Shown one piece after another: positions 48,449-57,333 of a stretch of 64,000 bases of DNA. The notes beneath the pieces were generated by a model that was given only the letters and a program-made list of their open reading frames with translations, searched no databases and was not told the origin of the DNA. This DNA comes from JAPORK01 sp026710285 (GTDB lineage Bacteria; Pseudomonadota; Gammaproteobacteria; Pseudomonadales; Endozoicomonadaceae), in NCBI GenBank assembly GCA_965201045.1, contig OZ241746.1, forward strand, positions 1,798,001 to 1,862,000. The letters run 5' to 3'. How positions within the stretch are numbered: the first letter of the stretch is position 1; every line of letters begins with the position of its first letter. The translations under genes and the position numbers were made by a program.

Positions 48449-48911
48449 TTGGTTATTTCCTTTATTTAATTTAGTTTGAAAATACAGTTTATCGTTTTTG
48501 AAATACAATAAAATCTATTGTTTTGAGTGGTTAAAAAAATGCTAATGCCTCAAAACTGTGTACAAACACATAACTCCGTAACAAGTCATGTTTTGATGCA
48601 TACACAAAAATTTTGACAAGTGGCTCTTGCTGAAGTTTCCTGTTACTACAAAAAACAGTTGAGGTGGTAAGTAATAAACAGATTAAATTTACATCAGGCA
48701 GACAACGTTATCACTGCCGATGTAATCGTTACTTTTAACCTGGCTATCTATATACCATGTCTGCAGACCCGGAGTAAAAGAACAAGCTACCCGAGTGATC
48801 CTGAATTGTTCCGGAATACAAGACACGGTAGGAGAGTTTTAAGTCAGCATTAATACATTGATCGAAATCTTAGTGATGACTCATTATAAATTAGCTTGTG
48901 TGAAAATATTT
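48449..48911. other. Intergenic with truncated remnant, copy C
   Basis: 48610-48745 repeats the left part of the remnant seen at 47.35 kb, then diverges at about 48740. That is the right-hand boundary of the triplicated unit. 48745-48911 has no recognisable gene. Confidence 0.5.
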
Positions 48912-49271
48912 TTAAACAGTCTCCTCTGTTGCTGTATTCAGTTTATCAAGCAACTGATTTACCCTGTCATTCCATGACTGATATTCCTGTTTGAGTGTTG
49001 TTTGCTCTTTTTCCAGTTGAGCATTAATATTGCGCAGTTCGTTTACTTCATGTTCTGAATGGTGCTTTATCTCTTCCAGAGATGCAACTTCTTGTTGGAG
49101 TGTTTTTTTCTCATCTTCTAATTTATTGAAAAGATTGCGTAGCTGTGTAATCTCTTGTTCAGATTGATTTTGTTTTTCTCGTAACTCTTCATTCTCCATA
49201 TGATAAATGCTAATAGTTTCAATGGCATTTTGTATTTTTTCTTCCAGTTGTATTAGTGCTTCTGTTGACAT
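48912..49271 (-). CDS. zapB: Cell division protein ZapB, extended coiled coil, 119 aa
   Basis: ZapB is a cytoplasmic coiled coil that stabilises the FtsZ ring through ZapA. Both ends match E. coli ZapB: the N-terminus (QLEEKIQNAIETI, MENEELREK) and the C-terminus (QSWNDRVNQLLDKL against QNGWQERLQALL). The whole protein is heptad-patterned, with no membrane segment. It is about 38 residues longer than E. coli ZapB (81 aa), the extra being central heptads (LEDEKKTLQQEVASLEEIKH). A gagag ribosome binding site precedes the ATG. Divergent from rsfS. Confidence 0.82.
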   Translation of the reverse strand: MSTEALIQLEEKIQNAIETISIYHMENEELREKQNQSEQEITQLRNLFNKLEDEKKTLQQEVASLEEIKHHSEHEVNELRNINAQLEKEQTTLKQEYQSWNDRVNQLLDKLNTATEETV

Positions 49272-49691
49272 GAGTTGCCTCTCATTGTTTTCCTGACCGT
49301 CAATAAAGGGGTATGTTTTTGTTCATTATAATAGCAGCTTGCTTATTCTGCACAATTAATATCCATACCACACAATTTAAGTTATCCAGATATGTCAGAG
49401 GCTTTCAGATGCAACGCTGATTTCAAAATAAAAAAACATAAACCTTTTGTACATCATAGGTTTGTTTATTTTCAGAAGCAGTTAATTAATGCCAATACAG
49501 GTTGTGTAAAGTTTGTTCTCAGAAAGGCAGCATTAACCAGGCTATGCTGATTATGAATTAAGATCACCTGTACAGAAGTAATTTAACCATAAATGAACTT
49601 ATGCAGAAATAGCTCATCCTATGTTATCATAGTAAGTTTCAATTATAACTATCTACTGGCAAAAGCTAATATCGTGAGGTAATTTAAATTT
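49272..49691. other. Divergent promoter region zapB / rsfS
   Basis: 420 bp without a gene. It must contain the zapB promoter and that of the rsfS-rlmH-mrdA-rodA operon. An imperfect inverted repeat around 49428-49472 (ataaacc...ggtttgttta) is visible; its role is unknown. The rsfS start is preceded by gtgaggtaa. Confidence 0.5.
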
Positions 49692-50051
49692 ATGAGCTCA
49701 GTTGTATGTAATGTGAATAAATCAATGGATATTGTTGTTGATGCGCTTGAGGAGATGAAAGCACAGAATATTGTTAAAATTAATGTTCAGCAATTGAGCA
49801 ATGTTACGGATCTTATCTTAATTGCAACAGGAACATCTAATCGCCATATTCGTTCATTGGCTGATAATGTTGTTAAACGCTGCAAGGAGCAGGGTATTTC
49901 TCTGCTTGGAATTGAAGGACAGGACAATTCCGACTGGGTGCTGGTTGATCTTGGAGATATTGTTGTTCATATCATGTCATCTGCATCACGTGAATTTTAT
50001 GACCTCGAAGGTATGTGGAAAGTAATGGCAGATACAGAGATTGCATCCTGA
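49692..50051 (+). CDS. rsfS: Ribosomal silencing factor RsfS, 119 aa
   Basis: Binds L14 of the large ribosomal subunit and blocks subunit joining during starvation. Family motifs: DLILIATGTSNRHIRSLAD, GIEGQDNSDWVLVDLGDIVVH, SREFYDLEGMW. Length is slightly above E. coli (105 aa). Its stop overlaps the rlmH start by one base (TGATG at 50049-50053), the usual translational coupling in this conserved cluster. nadD, often just upstream, is absent. Confidence 0.96.
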   Translation: MSSVVCNVNKSMDIVVDALEEMKAQNIVKINVQQLSNVTDLILIATGTSNRHIRSLADNVVKRCKEQGISLLGIEGQDNSDWVLVDLGDIVVHIMSSASREFYDLEGMWKVMADTEIAS

Positions 50052-50518
50052 TGCGTATCCGGCTGATTACTGTTGGTATGAAGATGCCGGCATGGATAAC
50101 TGAAGGCTATCACTCTTATACTTCGCGCTTACCACATGACTTTATCGTTTCATTACATGAAATTCCTCTTAATAAACGTAGTAAAAATGCTAACATAAAA
50201 AAGTTACAGGAAAAAGAAGGTCAGCAGATGCTTTCAGCTATTGGAAAAAATGATCATGTGGTGGCTTTGGAGGTTCGTGGTAATGCATGGTCAACGGAAC
50301 AGCTGGTCTCTCAGTTGCGGAACTGGCGGCAAACGGGTGATAATATCAGTCTTTTAGTGGGGGGACCTGAAGGTATGCTTCCGTTTGTTTCTGCAAAGGC
50401 GCATCAGAGCTGGTCACTATCACCACTGACACTGCCACACCCAATGGTAAGATTAATCATTGCTGAACAAATTTATCGGGCATGGAGTATTATAAATAAC
50501 CACCCTTATCATCGTTAA
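50051..50518 (+). CDS. rlmH: 23S rRNA pseudouridine-1915 N3-methyltransferase, 155 aa
   Basis: SPOUT-class methyltransferase acting on pseudouridine 1915 in helix 69 of 23S rRNA. Knot motifs: LLVGGPEGM (SAM-binding loop) and the C-terminal SLSPLTLPHPMVRLIIAEQIYRA. The start at 50051 gives exactly the E. coli length (155 aa) and overlaps the rsfS stop; an in-frame ATG at 50015 lies inside rsfS and is unlikely. Confidence 0.97.
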   Translation: MRIRLITVGMKMPAWITEGYHSYTSRLPHDFIVSLHEIPLNKRSKNANIKKLQEKEGQQMLSAIGKNDHVVALEVRGNAWSTEQLVSQLRNWRQTGDNISLLVGGPEGMLPFVSAKAHQSWSLSPLTLPHPMVRLIIAEQIYRAWSIINNHPYHR

Positions 50519-50527
50519 TTGCTACTC

Positions 50528-52414
50528 ATGGCAGAAGAAACATTTAAAAGCTTCAACAGCGAGTCATCACTTATAGACCAGCGTCTCAAAATTGCCATTT
50601 TCACTGCATTGCTGTTGGTCTTTGGTCTGCTTATCAGAATGTACTGCCTGCAGATCGTAGAATATAAAAAATTTACAACATTATCAAATGATAATCGTAT
50701 TCTGATTCAACCGGTTCCACCTTTGCGCGGACGCATTTATGATGATTCCGGTCATTTAATTGCAACAAATACGCCGGGCTATACGCTGTCAATTGTTCCT
50801 GAGAGAGTCCCCTCTCTTGAAGAGACGCTAAATTTTTTAAAAAAAATTATTACAATTTCTGCTGATGATCTGAAATATTTTCGCCGGATGCTGAAACAAC
50901 GCCCCCCTTTTGAATCTATACCATTGAAATATCGTCTGACACAGCAGGAAATGGCCCGTATTGCTGTCGATCAGTATCGTTTACCCGGTGTTGAAATTCA
51001 GGCGCAGTTTATTCGTTATTATCCTTATAATAATTTGTTCAGCAGTGTGGTAGGTTATGTAGGACGTATTAACGATCAGGAACAAAAAAAACTGGATCCA
51101 TCTCTTTACAGAGGAACCCATATTATAGGAAAAACCGGAATAGAGTATTATTATGAAAATGTACTGTTAGGAAAGGTTGGGTATCGTGAGGCAGAAACAG
51201 ATGTGCGGGGACGTGTAAGACGCATACTGAAAGAAGAACATCCTGTAAAAGGTAGGGATCTGCATTTATATATTAATCTTGAACTGCAAAAAGCTGTGTT
51301 TGAGGCTATGAAGGGGCAGCAGGGAGCAGTTGTTGCTATCGATCCTAATACAGGAGGTATTCTGGCAATGGTCAGCACCCCAACATTTAACCCTAATCTT
51401 TTTGTTACCGGTATCAGTTATAAAGAATACAATGCATTAAATAACGACCCTGCTCGTCCATTATTTAATCGCGCAACACTGGGGGAATATCCACCAGCCT
51501 CAACTATAAAACCAATTATGGCATTAGCTGCGCTGGATTCACAAAAAGTAACCTCAGAATGGACTATTTTCGACCCTGGTTATTATCAGTTGCCGGGCTT
51601 TAAACATAAATATCGTAACTGGAAGAAAGATGGTCAGGGCTCAATTAACTTATACAAAGCCATTGTTAAGTCTAATGACACTTATTTTTATAACATTGCT
51701 GTAAAGCTGGGTATTGATAATATTCACAGATATACATCTATGTTTGGTTATGGAGTACGACCAGACATTGATTTTTTCCCTGTCAGAGGCGGCTTAATGC
51801 CTTCCTCGCTTTGGAAAAAAAATGTCTATCATAAGCCATGGTACCCAGGAGAAACTGTTATTTCAGGAATTGGACAGGGATATATGCAGGTTACCCCGTT
51901 ACAGATGGCAGCAGCCGTTGCTATTATAGCAAATAAAGGCAAATCAGTTACACCGCGTATTGCAAGACCTGACGCTGATACGCCTCCTGTTAAACCTGCC
52001 ATTACAATTAGTTCAGAAAAAAAGTGGCAACCGATCATAAAAGCAATGCAAGATGCAATGAGTATACAGGGAACAGGATGGCGTATGGGGACAAACAATT
52101 TTACTGTAGCGGGAAAAACAGGAACTGCACAGGTTATCAATATTCCTCAGGGAGAACGTTATAATCCTAAAAAGCTCAAACAGTATGAGCTGGATCACGG
52201 TTTATTTATCGGTTTTTCTCCGGTACAAAAACCACAAATTGCAATCGCTGTTGTCGCTGAAAATCAATCTAAAGTAGCTGTTGCTATTGCACGGCAAATT
52301 TTTCAGGCATACTTTGATCAACAGGGAAAGCGTGCCGCTTCTGTAACACAAAAAAACAGCGCTGAAAACAATTTTTCCTCTGCTACCAAATCATCAGTAC
52401 AGGAAAAGCAATGA
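50528..52414 (+). CDS. mrdA: Penicillin-binding protein 2, peptidoglycan transpeptidase, 628 aa
   Basis: DD-transpeptidase of the rod-elongation machinery. One N-terminal transmembrane helix (about residues 22-43), PBP dimer domain (PLRGRIYDDSG, IGKTGIEYYYENVL), then the catalytic domain with STIK (Ser325 nucleophile), SND (382-384) and KTGTAQ (530-535). All catalytic residues are present. I chose the ATG at 50528; a TTG at 50519 would add three residues. The stop overlaps the rodA ATG (ATGA at 52411). A complete elongasome set implies that the cell still builds a rod-type wall. Confidence 0.96.
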   Translation: MAEETFKSFNSESSLIDQRLKIAIFTALLLVFGLLIRMYCLQIVEYKKFTTLSNDNRILIQPVPPLRGRIYDDSGHLIATNTPGYTLSIVPERVPSLEETLNFLKKIITISADDLKYFRRMLKQRPPFESIPLKYRLTQQEMARIAVDQYRLPGVEIQAQFIRYYPYNNLFSSVVGYVGRINDQEQKKLDPSLYRGTHIIGKTGIEYYYENVLLGKVGYREAETDVRGRVRRILKEEHPVKGRDLHLYINLELQKAVFEAMKGQQGAVVAIDPNTGGILAMVSTPTFNPNLFVTGISYKEYNALNNDPARPLFNRATLGEYPPASTIKPIMALAALDSQKVTSEWTIFDPGYYQLPGFKHKYRNWKKDGQGSINLYKAIVKSNDTYFYNIAVKLGIDNIHRYTSMFGYGVRPDIDFFPVRGGLMPSSLWKKNVYHKPWYPGETVISGIGQGYMQVTPLQMAAAVAIIANKGKSVTPRIARPDADTPPVKPAITISSEKKWQPIIKAMQDAMSIQGTGWRMGTNNFTVAGKTGTAQVINIPQGERYNPKKLKQYELDHGLFIGFSPVQKPQIAIAVVAENQSKVAVAIARQIFQAYFDQQGKRAASVTQKNSAENNFSSATKSSVQEKQ

Positions 52415-53553
52415 TACCTAAAATATTTACACGCCCGATTGCCGGTTATAATAATGTATTGAAAAACAACTTTTTATCTCGTCGTTTTCATATAGATCCG
52501 ATACTTTTTTTTACGCTGGTGGGTGTTTGTATAATTGGTCTGTTTATACTTTATAGTGCAAGCGGTCGTAATATGCATCTTGTCAGTCGTCAGGCGATCT
52601 ATATGGGAGTTGGTCTGGTCTGTACGCTGTTGCTTGCTCAGATTAAACCGGTCAAATTACAAGACTGGATGCCTTTTCTATATGTTGCTGGAATCATCCT
52701 GTTGCTAATTGTTCTTGTTGCAGGTAAAGGTGCTAAAGGAGCAACTCGCTGGATTGCACTGCCTGGTTTCAGGTTTCAGCCATCAGAGCTGTTAAAGCTT
52801 GTAGTCCCTCTGGCAATAGCCGCTTATCTGAATAAATATCCGTTACCGTGTGGCAATAAGCAAATATTTGTTGCGTTACTTTTTATCGGTATTCCGGTTA
52901 TTCTGGTTGCAAAACAGCCTGACCTGGGCACTGCGATACTAATTGCTTTTTCAGGCATGATTATCCTTTTTATGGCAGGCTTTCGTATGCGCTACATTGT
53001 TATTCTTTTTCTGCTTGCTATTCCCACCTGCTGGATTATGTGGCATTTTATAATGCATGATTATCAAAAACAGCGGGTATTAACCTTTATCAACCCTGAA
53101 CGTGATCCGTTAAAAGCGGGATGGCATATTATTCAATCAAAAATAGCCATTGGTTCCGGGGGTATTTTTGGTAAAGGGTATTTGCAGGGATCTCAGTCTC
53201 ACCTCAATTTTTTACCTGAAGGTCACACTGACTTTATCTTTGCTGTGCTGGCTGAAGAGTTTGGGTTAATTGGCGTCTGTGTGTTATTGCTAATCTATAC
53301 ATTGCTTATAGGGAGAGGTGTTTATATAGCGATGACAAGCAGTTCAGTTTTTTCACGTCTTGCAGCCGGAGGAATTGTATTAACGTTTTCTTTCTATATA
53401 ATCATTAATATAGGCATGGTAAGCGGGCTACTGCCTGTTGTAGGTGTTCCTCTCCCGTTAATAAGCAGAGGGGGAACCTCAATTGTTAGCCTGATGGCAG
53501 GATTCGGTGTATTAATGTCGATTCATACACATAAACTTTTAATTTCAAAGTAA
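52411..53553 (+). CDS. rodA: Peptidoglycan glycosyltransferase RodA, 380 aa
   Basis: SEDS-family polytopic membrane protein that polymerises lipid II glycan strands together with PBP2. About ten hydrophobic helices. SEDS signatures: GATRWIALPGFRFQPSELLK, KQPDLGTA, FLPEGHTDFIFAVLAEEFG and the C-terminal VVGVPLPLISRGGTS. The ATGA overlap with mrdA indicates coupled translation, and length is usual (E. coli 370 aa). The mobile element begins about 22 bases after the stop. Confidence 0.97.
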   Translation: MIPKIFTRPIAGYNNVLKNNFLSRRFHIDPILFFTLVGVCIIGLFILYSASGRNMHLVSRQAIYMGVGLVCTLLLAQIKPVKLQDWMPFLYVAGIILLLIVLVAGKGAKGATRWIALPGFRFQPSELLKLVVPLAIAAYLNKYPLPCGNKQIFVALLFIGIPVILVAKQPDLGTAILIAFSGMIILFMAGFRMRYIVILFLLAIPTCWIMWHFIMHDYQKQRVLTFINPERDPLKAGWHIIQSKIAIGSGGIFGKGYLQGSQSHLNFLPEGHTDFIFAVLAEEFGLIGVCVLLLIYTLLIGRGVYIAMTSSSVFSRLAAGGIVLTFSFYIIINIGMVSGLLPVVGVPLPLISRGGTSIVSLMAGFGVLMSIHTHKLLISK

Positions 53554-53573
53554 TTGAAAGCCAAAAGTATTTA

Positions 53574-54786
53574 TCTGACACGCCGTAAAACTCCGTCCTT
53601 CAGGGCGGAGATATAAGGCAGGTTTTTTTAGTTTCTGTTGACATTTTTGCCTGAAACAATTAAAATCCAGTCGCTAAATAGCGCATGAAACCTATACAAT
53701 TGACGTTCTTGTATGGAAAAGACAAAGACACTGAAGGTAAGAGTTAAAGACAAACACGCAAAACAGCTTAGGAAGATGGCTGGTGCGGTTAATTTTGTCT
53801 GGAACTACATAAACGAACTTTCCTCTCGCTCAATCAGAGAGCGCAGAGATTTTTTGTCTGCATACGATATACACAAATATACCTCTGGAGCAAACAAAGA
53901 GCTGGGTTTGCATAGTCAAACGCTTCAGTGCATAGCAAAAGAATATGTAAAAGCCAGAAAGCAATTTAAAAAGAGCAGGCTCAACTGGAGAAAAACAAAA
54001 GGTGTCAGGCGTTCACTGGGTTGGATTCCTGTTAATACAAACGCCTCTCGCTGGAAAAACGGACAGGTATATCACAACGGAAACTGCTTCAGTGTATGGG
54101 ATTCCTTCGGATTAAGCAACTACAAATTCAGAACAGCTTCTTTCAATGAAGATGCCCGTGGGCATTGGTATTTTAACGTGGTCGTTTCTGTTAAGCCGGA
54201 ACAGTTAACAGGGGCTTCTTCTGTTGGTATAGATTTAGGCTGCAAAGAAGCGGCTACGGACTCAAACGGAAGCGGTGTTATAGGCAGAAACTATAGGGCT
54301 TTTGAACAAAAGTTAGCTGTAGCACAACGGGCTAAAAATAAGGCTCGTGCTAAAGCAATACATGCAAAAATCAAGAACAAGAGGAAAGATGAACTACACA
54401 AATACAGCCGCAAACTGGTCTCAGAAAATGCTGCAATATTTGTTGGCAACGTAAAATCTTCTGCTATTGCAAAAACTAAACTAGCCAAATCTGCATTAGA
54501 TGCAGGGTGGCATATGCTAAAGACTATGTTGGAATACAAGTGCGATCACGCAGGCGTAGTCTTTGAAGAACTAAACGAAAAGTACACAACCCAAACTTGT
54601 TCGTACTGTAAAGAAATCTCAGACAGTAGTCCGAAAGGTAGAGCAGGTTTAGGAATAAGAGAATGGGTCTGTAAATGTGGAGCTGTATTGAACAGAGATG
54701 TTAATGCTGCCAGAAACATTCTTGCGCTCGGGCATGAGCGTCTCGCAGGAGGAATCCCCTTCCTTTAGGGAGGGGAGGATGTCAAA
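53574..54786 (+). mobile_element. IS200/IS605-family element carrying only tnpB
   Basis: The left end has a hairpin: ctccg and cggag around tccttcaggg at about 53592-53612. The right end has a hairpin cccctt/gggagggg at about 54757-54777, overlapping the tnpB stop. Subterminal hairpins and the absence of terminal inverted repeats are typical of this family. No Y1 transposase (tnpA) is present, so mobility would need one supplied in trans. It lies in the gap between rodA and mltB, which are normally adjacent. Exact ends are uncertain by several bases. Confidence 0.8.
53713..54768 (+). CDS. tnpB: TnpB-type RNA-guided endonuclease, 351 aa
   Basis: RuvC-like nuclease with zinc ribbon. Catalytic residues: Asp174 in GIDLG, Glu286 before NEKYTTQTC, Asp329 in NRDVNAARNIL. 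Zinc ligands: Cys296, Cys299, Cys320, Cys322. N-terminal OrfB helix-turn-helix-like region (NFVWNYINELS). It is somewhat shorter than many TnpB proteins (about 400 aa) but all active-site residues are intact. Family knowledge: TnpB cuts DNA guided by a right-end RNA (omega RNA) that overlaps the 3' end of tnpB, here expected at about 54650-54786. Confidence 0.93.
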   Translation: MEKTKTLKVRVKDKHAKQLRKMAGAVNFVWNYINELSSRSIRERRDFLSAYDIHKYTSGANKELGLHSQTLQCIAKEYVKARKQFKKSRLNWRKTKGVRRSLGWIPVNTNASRWKNGQVYHNGNCFSVWDSFGLSNYKFRTASFNEDARGHWYFNVVVSVKPEQLTGASSVGIDLGCKEAATDSNGSGVIGRNYRAFEQKLAVAQRAKNKARAKAIHAKIKNKRKDELHKYSRKLVSENAAIFVGNVKSSAIAKTKLAKSALDAGWHMLKTMLEYKCDHAGVVFEELNEKYTTQTCSYCKEISDSSPKGRAGLGIREWVCKCGAVLNRDVNAARNILALGHERLAGGIPFL

Positions 54787-54821
54787 GAAACCATTACTCT
54801 TTACACAGATAACAAAGTAGA

Positions 54822-55982
54822 ATGAACATGAAAAATATAGTGCATAATCCAGTCAGAACAGGTAAAAATACCTGCAAACGCCTGTCAGCATTTTTATTGT
54901 TAACAGTTGTTGTTTTTGGGGTAACATCCATTCTTTCATCTTGTCAGCGATCAATAGCGGGATCGGACTTACCTGCAAAAACAGCAACAATACCTGAATT
55001 CCAGAATAAACAAAAGCTAACTACATTTACTGAAAAAAATAGTGATGTTCGCAGCTTTATTGATGAGATGGTCAAAACGCACCATTTTGAGCGTAAATGG
55101 CTTGAACATGTTTTTAATCAGGCGACTTATCAGCCAAAAGTTATTGAACTTATAACACGCCCTGTGGAAAAAACGTTTACCTGGGATAAATATCGCGGTA
55201 TTTTTATGAAGGCACAAACAATTAAAGCGGGTGTTGATTTTTGGTATAAAAATCATGCGGCTCTGTCTAAAGCTGAAAAAGAATATGGTGTTCCGGCTAT
55301 GATCATTGCCGGTATCTTAGGAGTAGAGACGCGTTTTGGTCAAAATACCGGTAGCTATAAAGTAATTGATGCACTATCAACGCTTGTTTTTTACTATCCT
55401 CCCCGCAAGGATTTTTTTAAAAACGAACTAATAAAATTTCTTATCTTTTGTGATAAATACAAAATGGATCCACAAAAATTAACCGGATCTTATGCAGGTG
55501 CAATGGGGCTCACGCAATTTATGCCCTCCAATTATCTTGCGTATGCAGTTGATTTTACAAAAAATGGTCATGCAGACATTTGGGGTGACATGTCTGATGC
55601 AATTGGAAGTGTTGCGAATTACTTAAACAAACATGGATGGGTAAGAGGTTTGAAAATAACCGTACCTGCAACGATTGAAGGAAAAGATTATCAAAAGTTT
55701 ATAAGTGATTCCCCTGTTCCTGAATTTACACTTGACCAGGTTGTAGCAGGCGGTCTGAAAAATACGCGTAAATTAAATCGCTCAACTAAAGTGCGTGGAT
55801 TAAAATTACAGGGAGATCAGCATGACGAATATTGGTTAACGACAAAAAACTTTTACGTCATTACCCGTTATAATCGTAGCGACCTGTATGCAATGGCTGT
55901 TTATACGCTTGGAGCTGCCATTCAGGAAAAATACCATGACAGTGTAACTAACAACGCATATCGACCAGCAGCATCGGGGTAA
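54822..55982 (+). CDS. mltB: Membrane-bound lytic murein transglycosylase B, 386 aa
   Basis: Cleaves peptidoglycan glycan strands to 1,6-anhydroMurNAc products. Lipoprotein signal with lipobox LSSC (Cys41). Catalytic Glu169 in GILGVETRFG; substrate-cleft motifs YAGAMGLTQFMPSNY and HADIWGDMSDAIGSVANYL. Length is near that of E. coli MltB (361 aa). It normally follows rodA in one operon with rlpA and dacA; here the tnpB element separates it from rodA, and rlpA and dacA do not follow. An ATG at 54828 is an alternative start. Confidence 0.95.
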   Translation: MNMKNIVHNPVRTGKNTCKRLSAFLLLTVVVFGVTSILSSCQRSIAGSDLPAKTATIPEFQNKQKLTTFTEKNSDVRSFIDEMVKTHHFERKWLEHVFNQATYQPKVIELITRPVEKTFTWDKYRGIFMKAQTIKAGVDFWYKNHAALSKAEKEYGVPAMIIAGILGVETRFGQNTGSYKVIDALSTLVFYYPPRKDFFKNELIKFLIFCDKYKMDPQKLTGSYAGAMGLTQFMPSNYLAYAVDFTKNGHADIWGDMSDAIGSVANYLNKHGWVRGLKITVPATIEGKDYQKFISDSPVPEFTLDQVVAGGLKNTRKLNRSTKVRGLKLQGDQHDEYWLTTKNFYVITRYNRSDLYAMAVYTLGAAIQEKYHDSVTNNAYRPAASG

Positions 55983-56325
55983 AGCCATTAACATTTAACG
56001 TCTGTTTTCTACTGAATATTCCAGCCTGTGCCAGATATATTCCATAGGCTGAGCCTGTATCTACCGCAGGCTGAGCCTGTCGAAGTCCGAATATCTTTTA
56101 TCCGGCTGGCTGAGCAATATTGATATTATTTGATTCTCACAGTTGCTGCCCTGTGGCTGCGAAAAGCTTAGCCAGTGGGCAGCGTGATATTAAAACTATT
56201 GAAAAGTAATCTCATTTAAAACTACTTGTTGCAGCTGCAATCATGACAGCTCCTGCCATAGGTATTGATTGCCGGGAAAAAGAATCTCTGGATTAATAAG
56301 TGTGTACATCGCAGCTTCCATTTCG
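55983..56325. other. Intergenic with repeats and hairpin
   Basis: No gene. ggctgagcctgt occurs twice (56047-56058 and 56069-56080), the second followed by cgaagtccga; this is related to the ctgagc/gtcgaag repeats at 60.2 and 62.9 kb. A nested hairpin, gctgccc/gggcagc with inner tggct/agcca, spans 56145-56183. It may end mltB transcription, although no T run follows. Confidence 0.5.
56145..56183. other. Strong nested hairpin downstream of mltB
   Basis: Outer arms gctgccc (56145-56151) and gggcagc (56177-56183); inner arms tggct and agcca around a loop gcgaaaagctt. The GC-rich stem is conspicuous in this AT-rich window. Without a T tract it is better described as a structured repeat than as a certain terminator. 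Confidence 0.5.
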
Positions 56326-57066
56326 TCAAATGAACAGCTGTTTGAGTATCAGCATACAGCCTATAATAAGGAGCAGTGCATGAACAAGATGGTGGTAGTT
56401 GATTTTATGTTTCTGTAATAAGTGGTAGCTCACCATGCCAGCTATGGTTCCGACCAGAAACAACGGTATTGCAGAGACCGCAAGGAAAGTTACTTCAACA
56501 GTGATCAGTCCTGTAACCCAAAAACTTATGATAGCATTAACCATTTGCAGCATGAAAAAAAACGCTAACGTCGACTTTGACTGATCAGCCGTCCAGGGTA
56601 GCATAGAAGTATAAGCAATCACCGGAGGTCCGGGATCACCTACGCTTGCCCCCAGAACCCCGGAGGTAAAACCTGTGCCAAAAGTGACGGACGTCGAAGT
56701 ACGCCGGAACAAGGGTTTTGACGATCGCAGCGCATACAAACTGGAAACAATCAATATAATACCCATAGGGATGATAATATATTGAGATGGCAGGGTGGCA
56801 AGTAGTTTCGCCCCCACAAATGAGGCAGGAATTGAGCCTGCAAACAGAATTAAACCTGTTTTATATTGGACACAGTGGCGCATCTTCCAAACAATTGGCC
56901 AGGTTACAACCCATCCAAAAATACTTGCAAGGGGTACTGCTATTTTGGCATCGACAGTCATTGAAAGCAATGGAACAGAAACAAGAGCCAGCCCAAAACC
57001 GGTTAAGCCCTGAGTAAACCCCCCTAATGCAATGATTAGCGAAACTAATATAATGGTAATATCCAT
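56326..57066 (-). CDS. TauE/SafE-family membrane permease, 246 aa
   Basis: Polytopic inner-membrane protein of the sulfite exporter TauE/SafE superfamily. About eight hydrophobic helices in two halves; the first opens with ALGGFTQGLTGFGLALVSVPL and the second with TGFTSGVLGASVGDPGPPVIAY, the paired glycine-rich motifs of the family. The substrate cannot be deduced (sulfite, sulfoacetate and other anions are known). I chose the ATG at 57066, preceded by aggac; an upstream GTG at 57105 would add 13 residues. No operon partner. GC content is visibly higher than in the flanking BIR gene. Confidence 0.88.
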   Translation of the reverse strand: MDITIILVSLIIALGGFTQGLTGFGLALVSVPLLSMTVDAKIAVPLASIFGWVVTWPIVWKMRHCVQYKTGLILFAGSIPASFVGAKLLATLPSQYIIIPMGIILIVSSLYALRSSKPLFRRTSTSVTFGTGFTSGVLGASVGDPGPPVIAYTSMLPWTADQSKSTLAFFFMLQMVNAIISFWVTGLITVEVTFLAVSAIPLFLVGTIAGMVSYHLLQKHKINYHHLVHALLLIIGCMLILKQLFI

Positions 57067-57206
57067 AAACCCGGGTCCTGTAAAAGGGTGACAGCTCACC
57101 CTCACAAAATGATTGGAGAATATTATTTTGTTTTGCTTTATGGTTATATTTTATAAAGTTCTTTTTCTCTAATACAGTTTTATACATAAAAAAATCGCTG
57201 CTGTAA

Positions 57207-57236
57207 CCAAAAAGAGCAGGAATCGTTTCCTGCCCT
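57207..57236 (-). terminator. Intrinsic terminator of the BIR gene
   Basis: On the minus strand a stem of 9-10 bp (gagggcaggaa / ttcctgctc, tight loop) is followed at once by ctttttgg. It lies about 100 bases after the BIR gene stop and is the most convincing intrinsic terminator in the window. Confidence 0.75.
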
Positions 57237-57333
57237 CGTCCATTATAGTTTATGGTATCAGAATTTCACCGTGCAGATTTTATTCCTCCATACTTTGTTG
57301 CTTCATTATTTTTCACTCTGGATAATGTCCATA

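Noticed and set aside
53713..54768. Cas12-type nuclease
   Set aside because: Size, the OrfB N-terminus and IS200/IS605 end hairpins identify a transposon TnpB; no CRISPR array is present.
57214..57236. Terminator assigned to a plus-strand transcript
   Set aside because: The T run follows the stem only on the minus strand, and the BIR gene stop lies just upstream in that direction.
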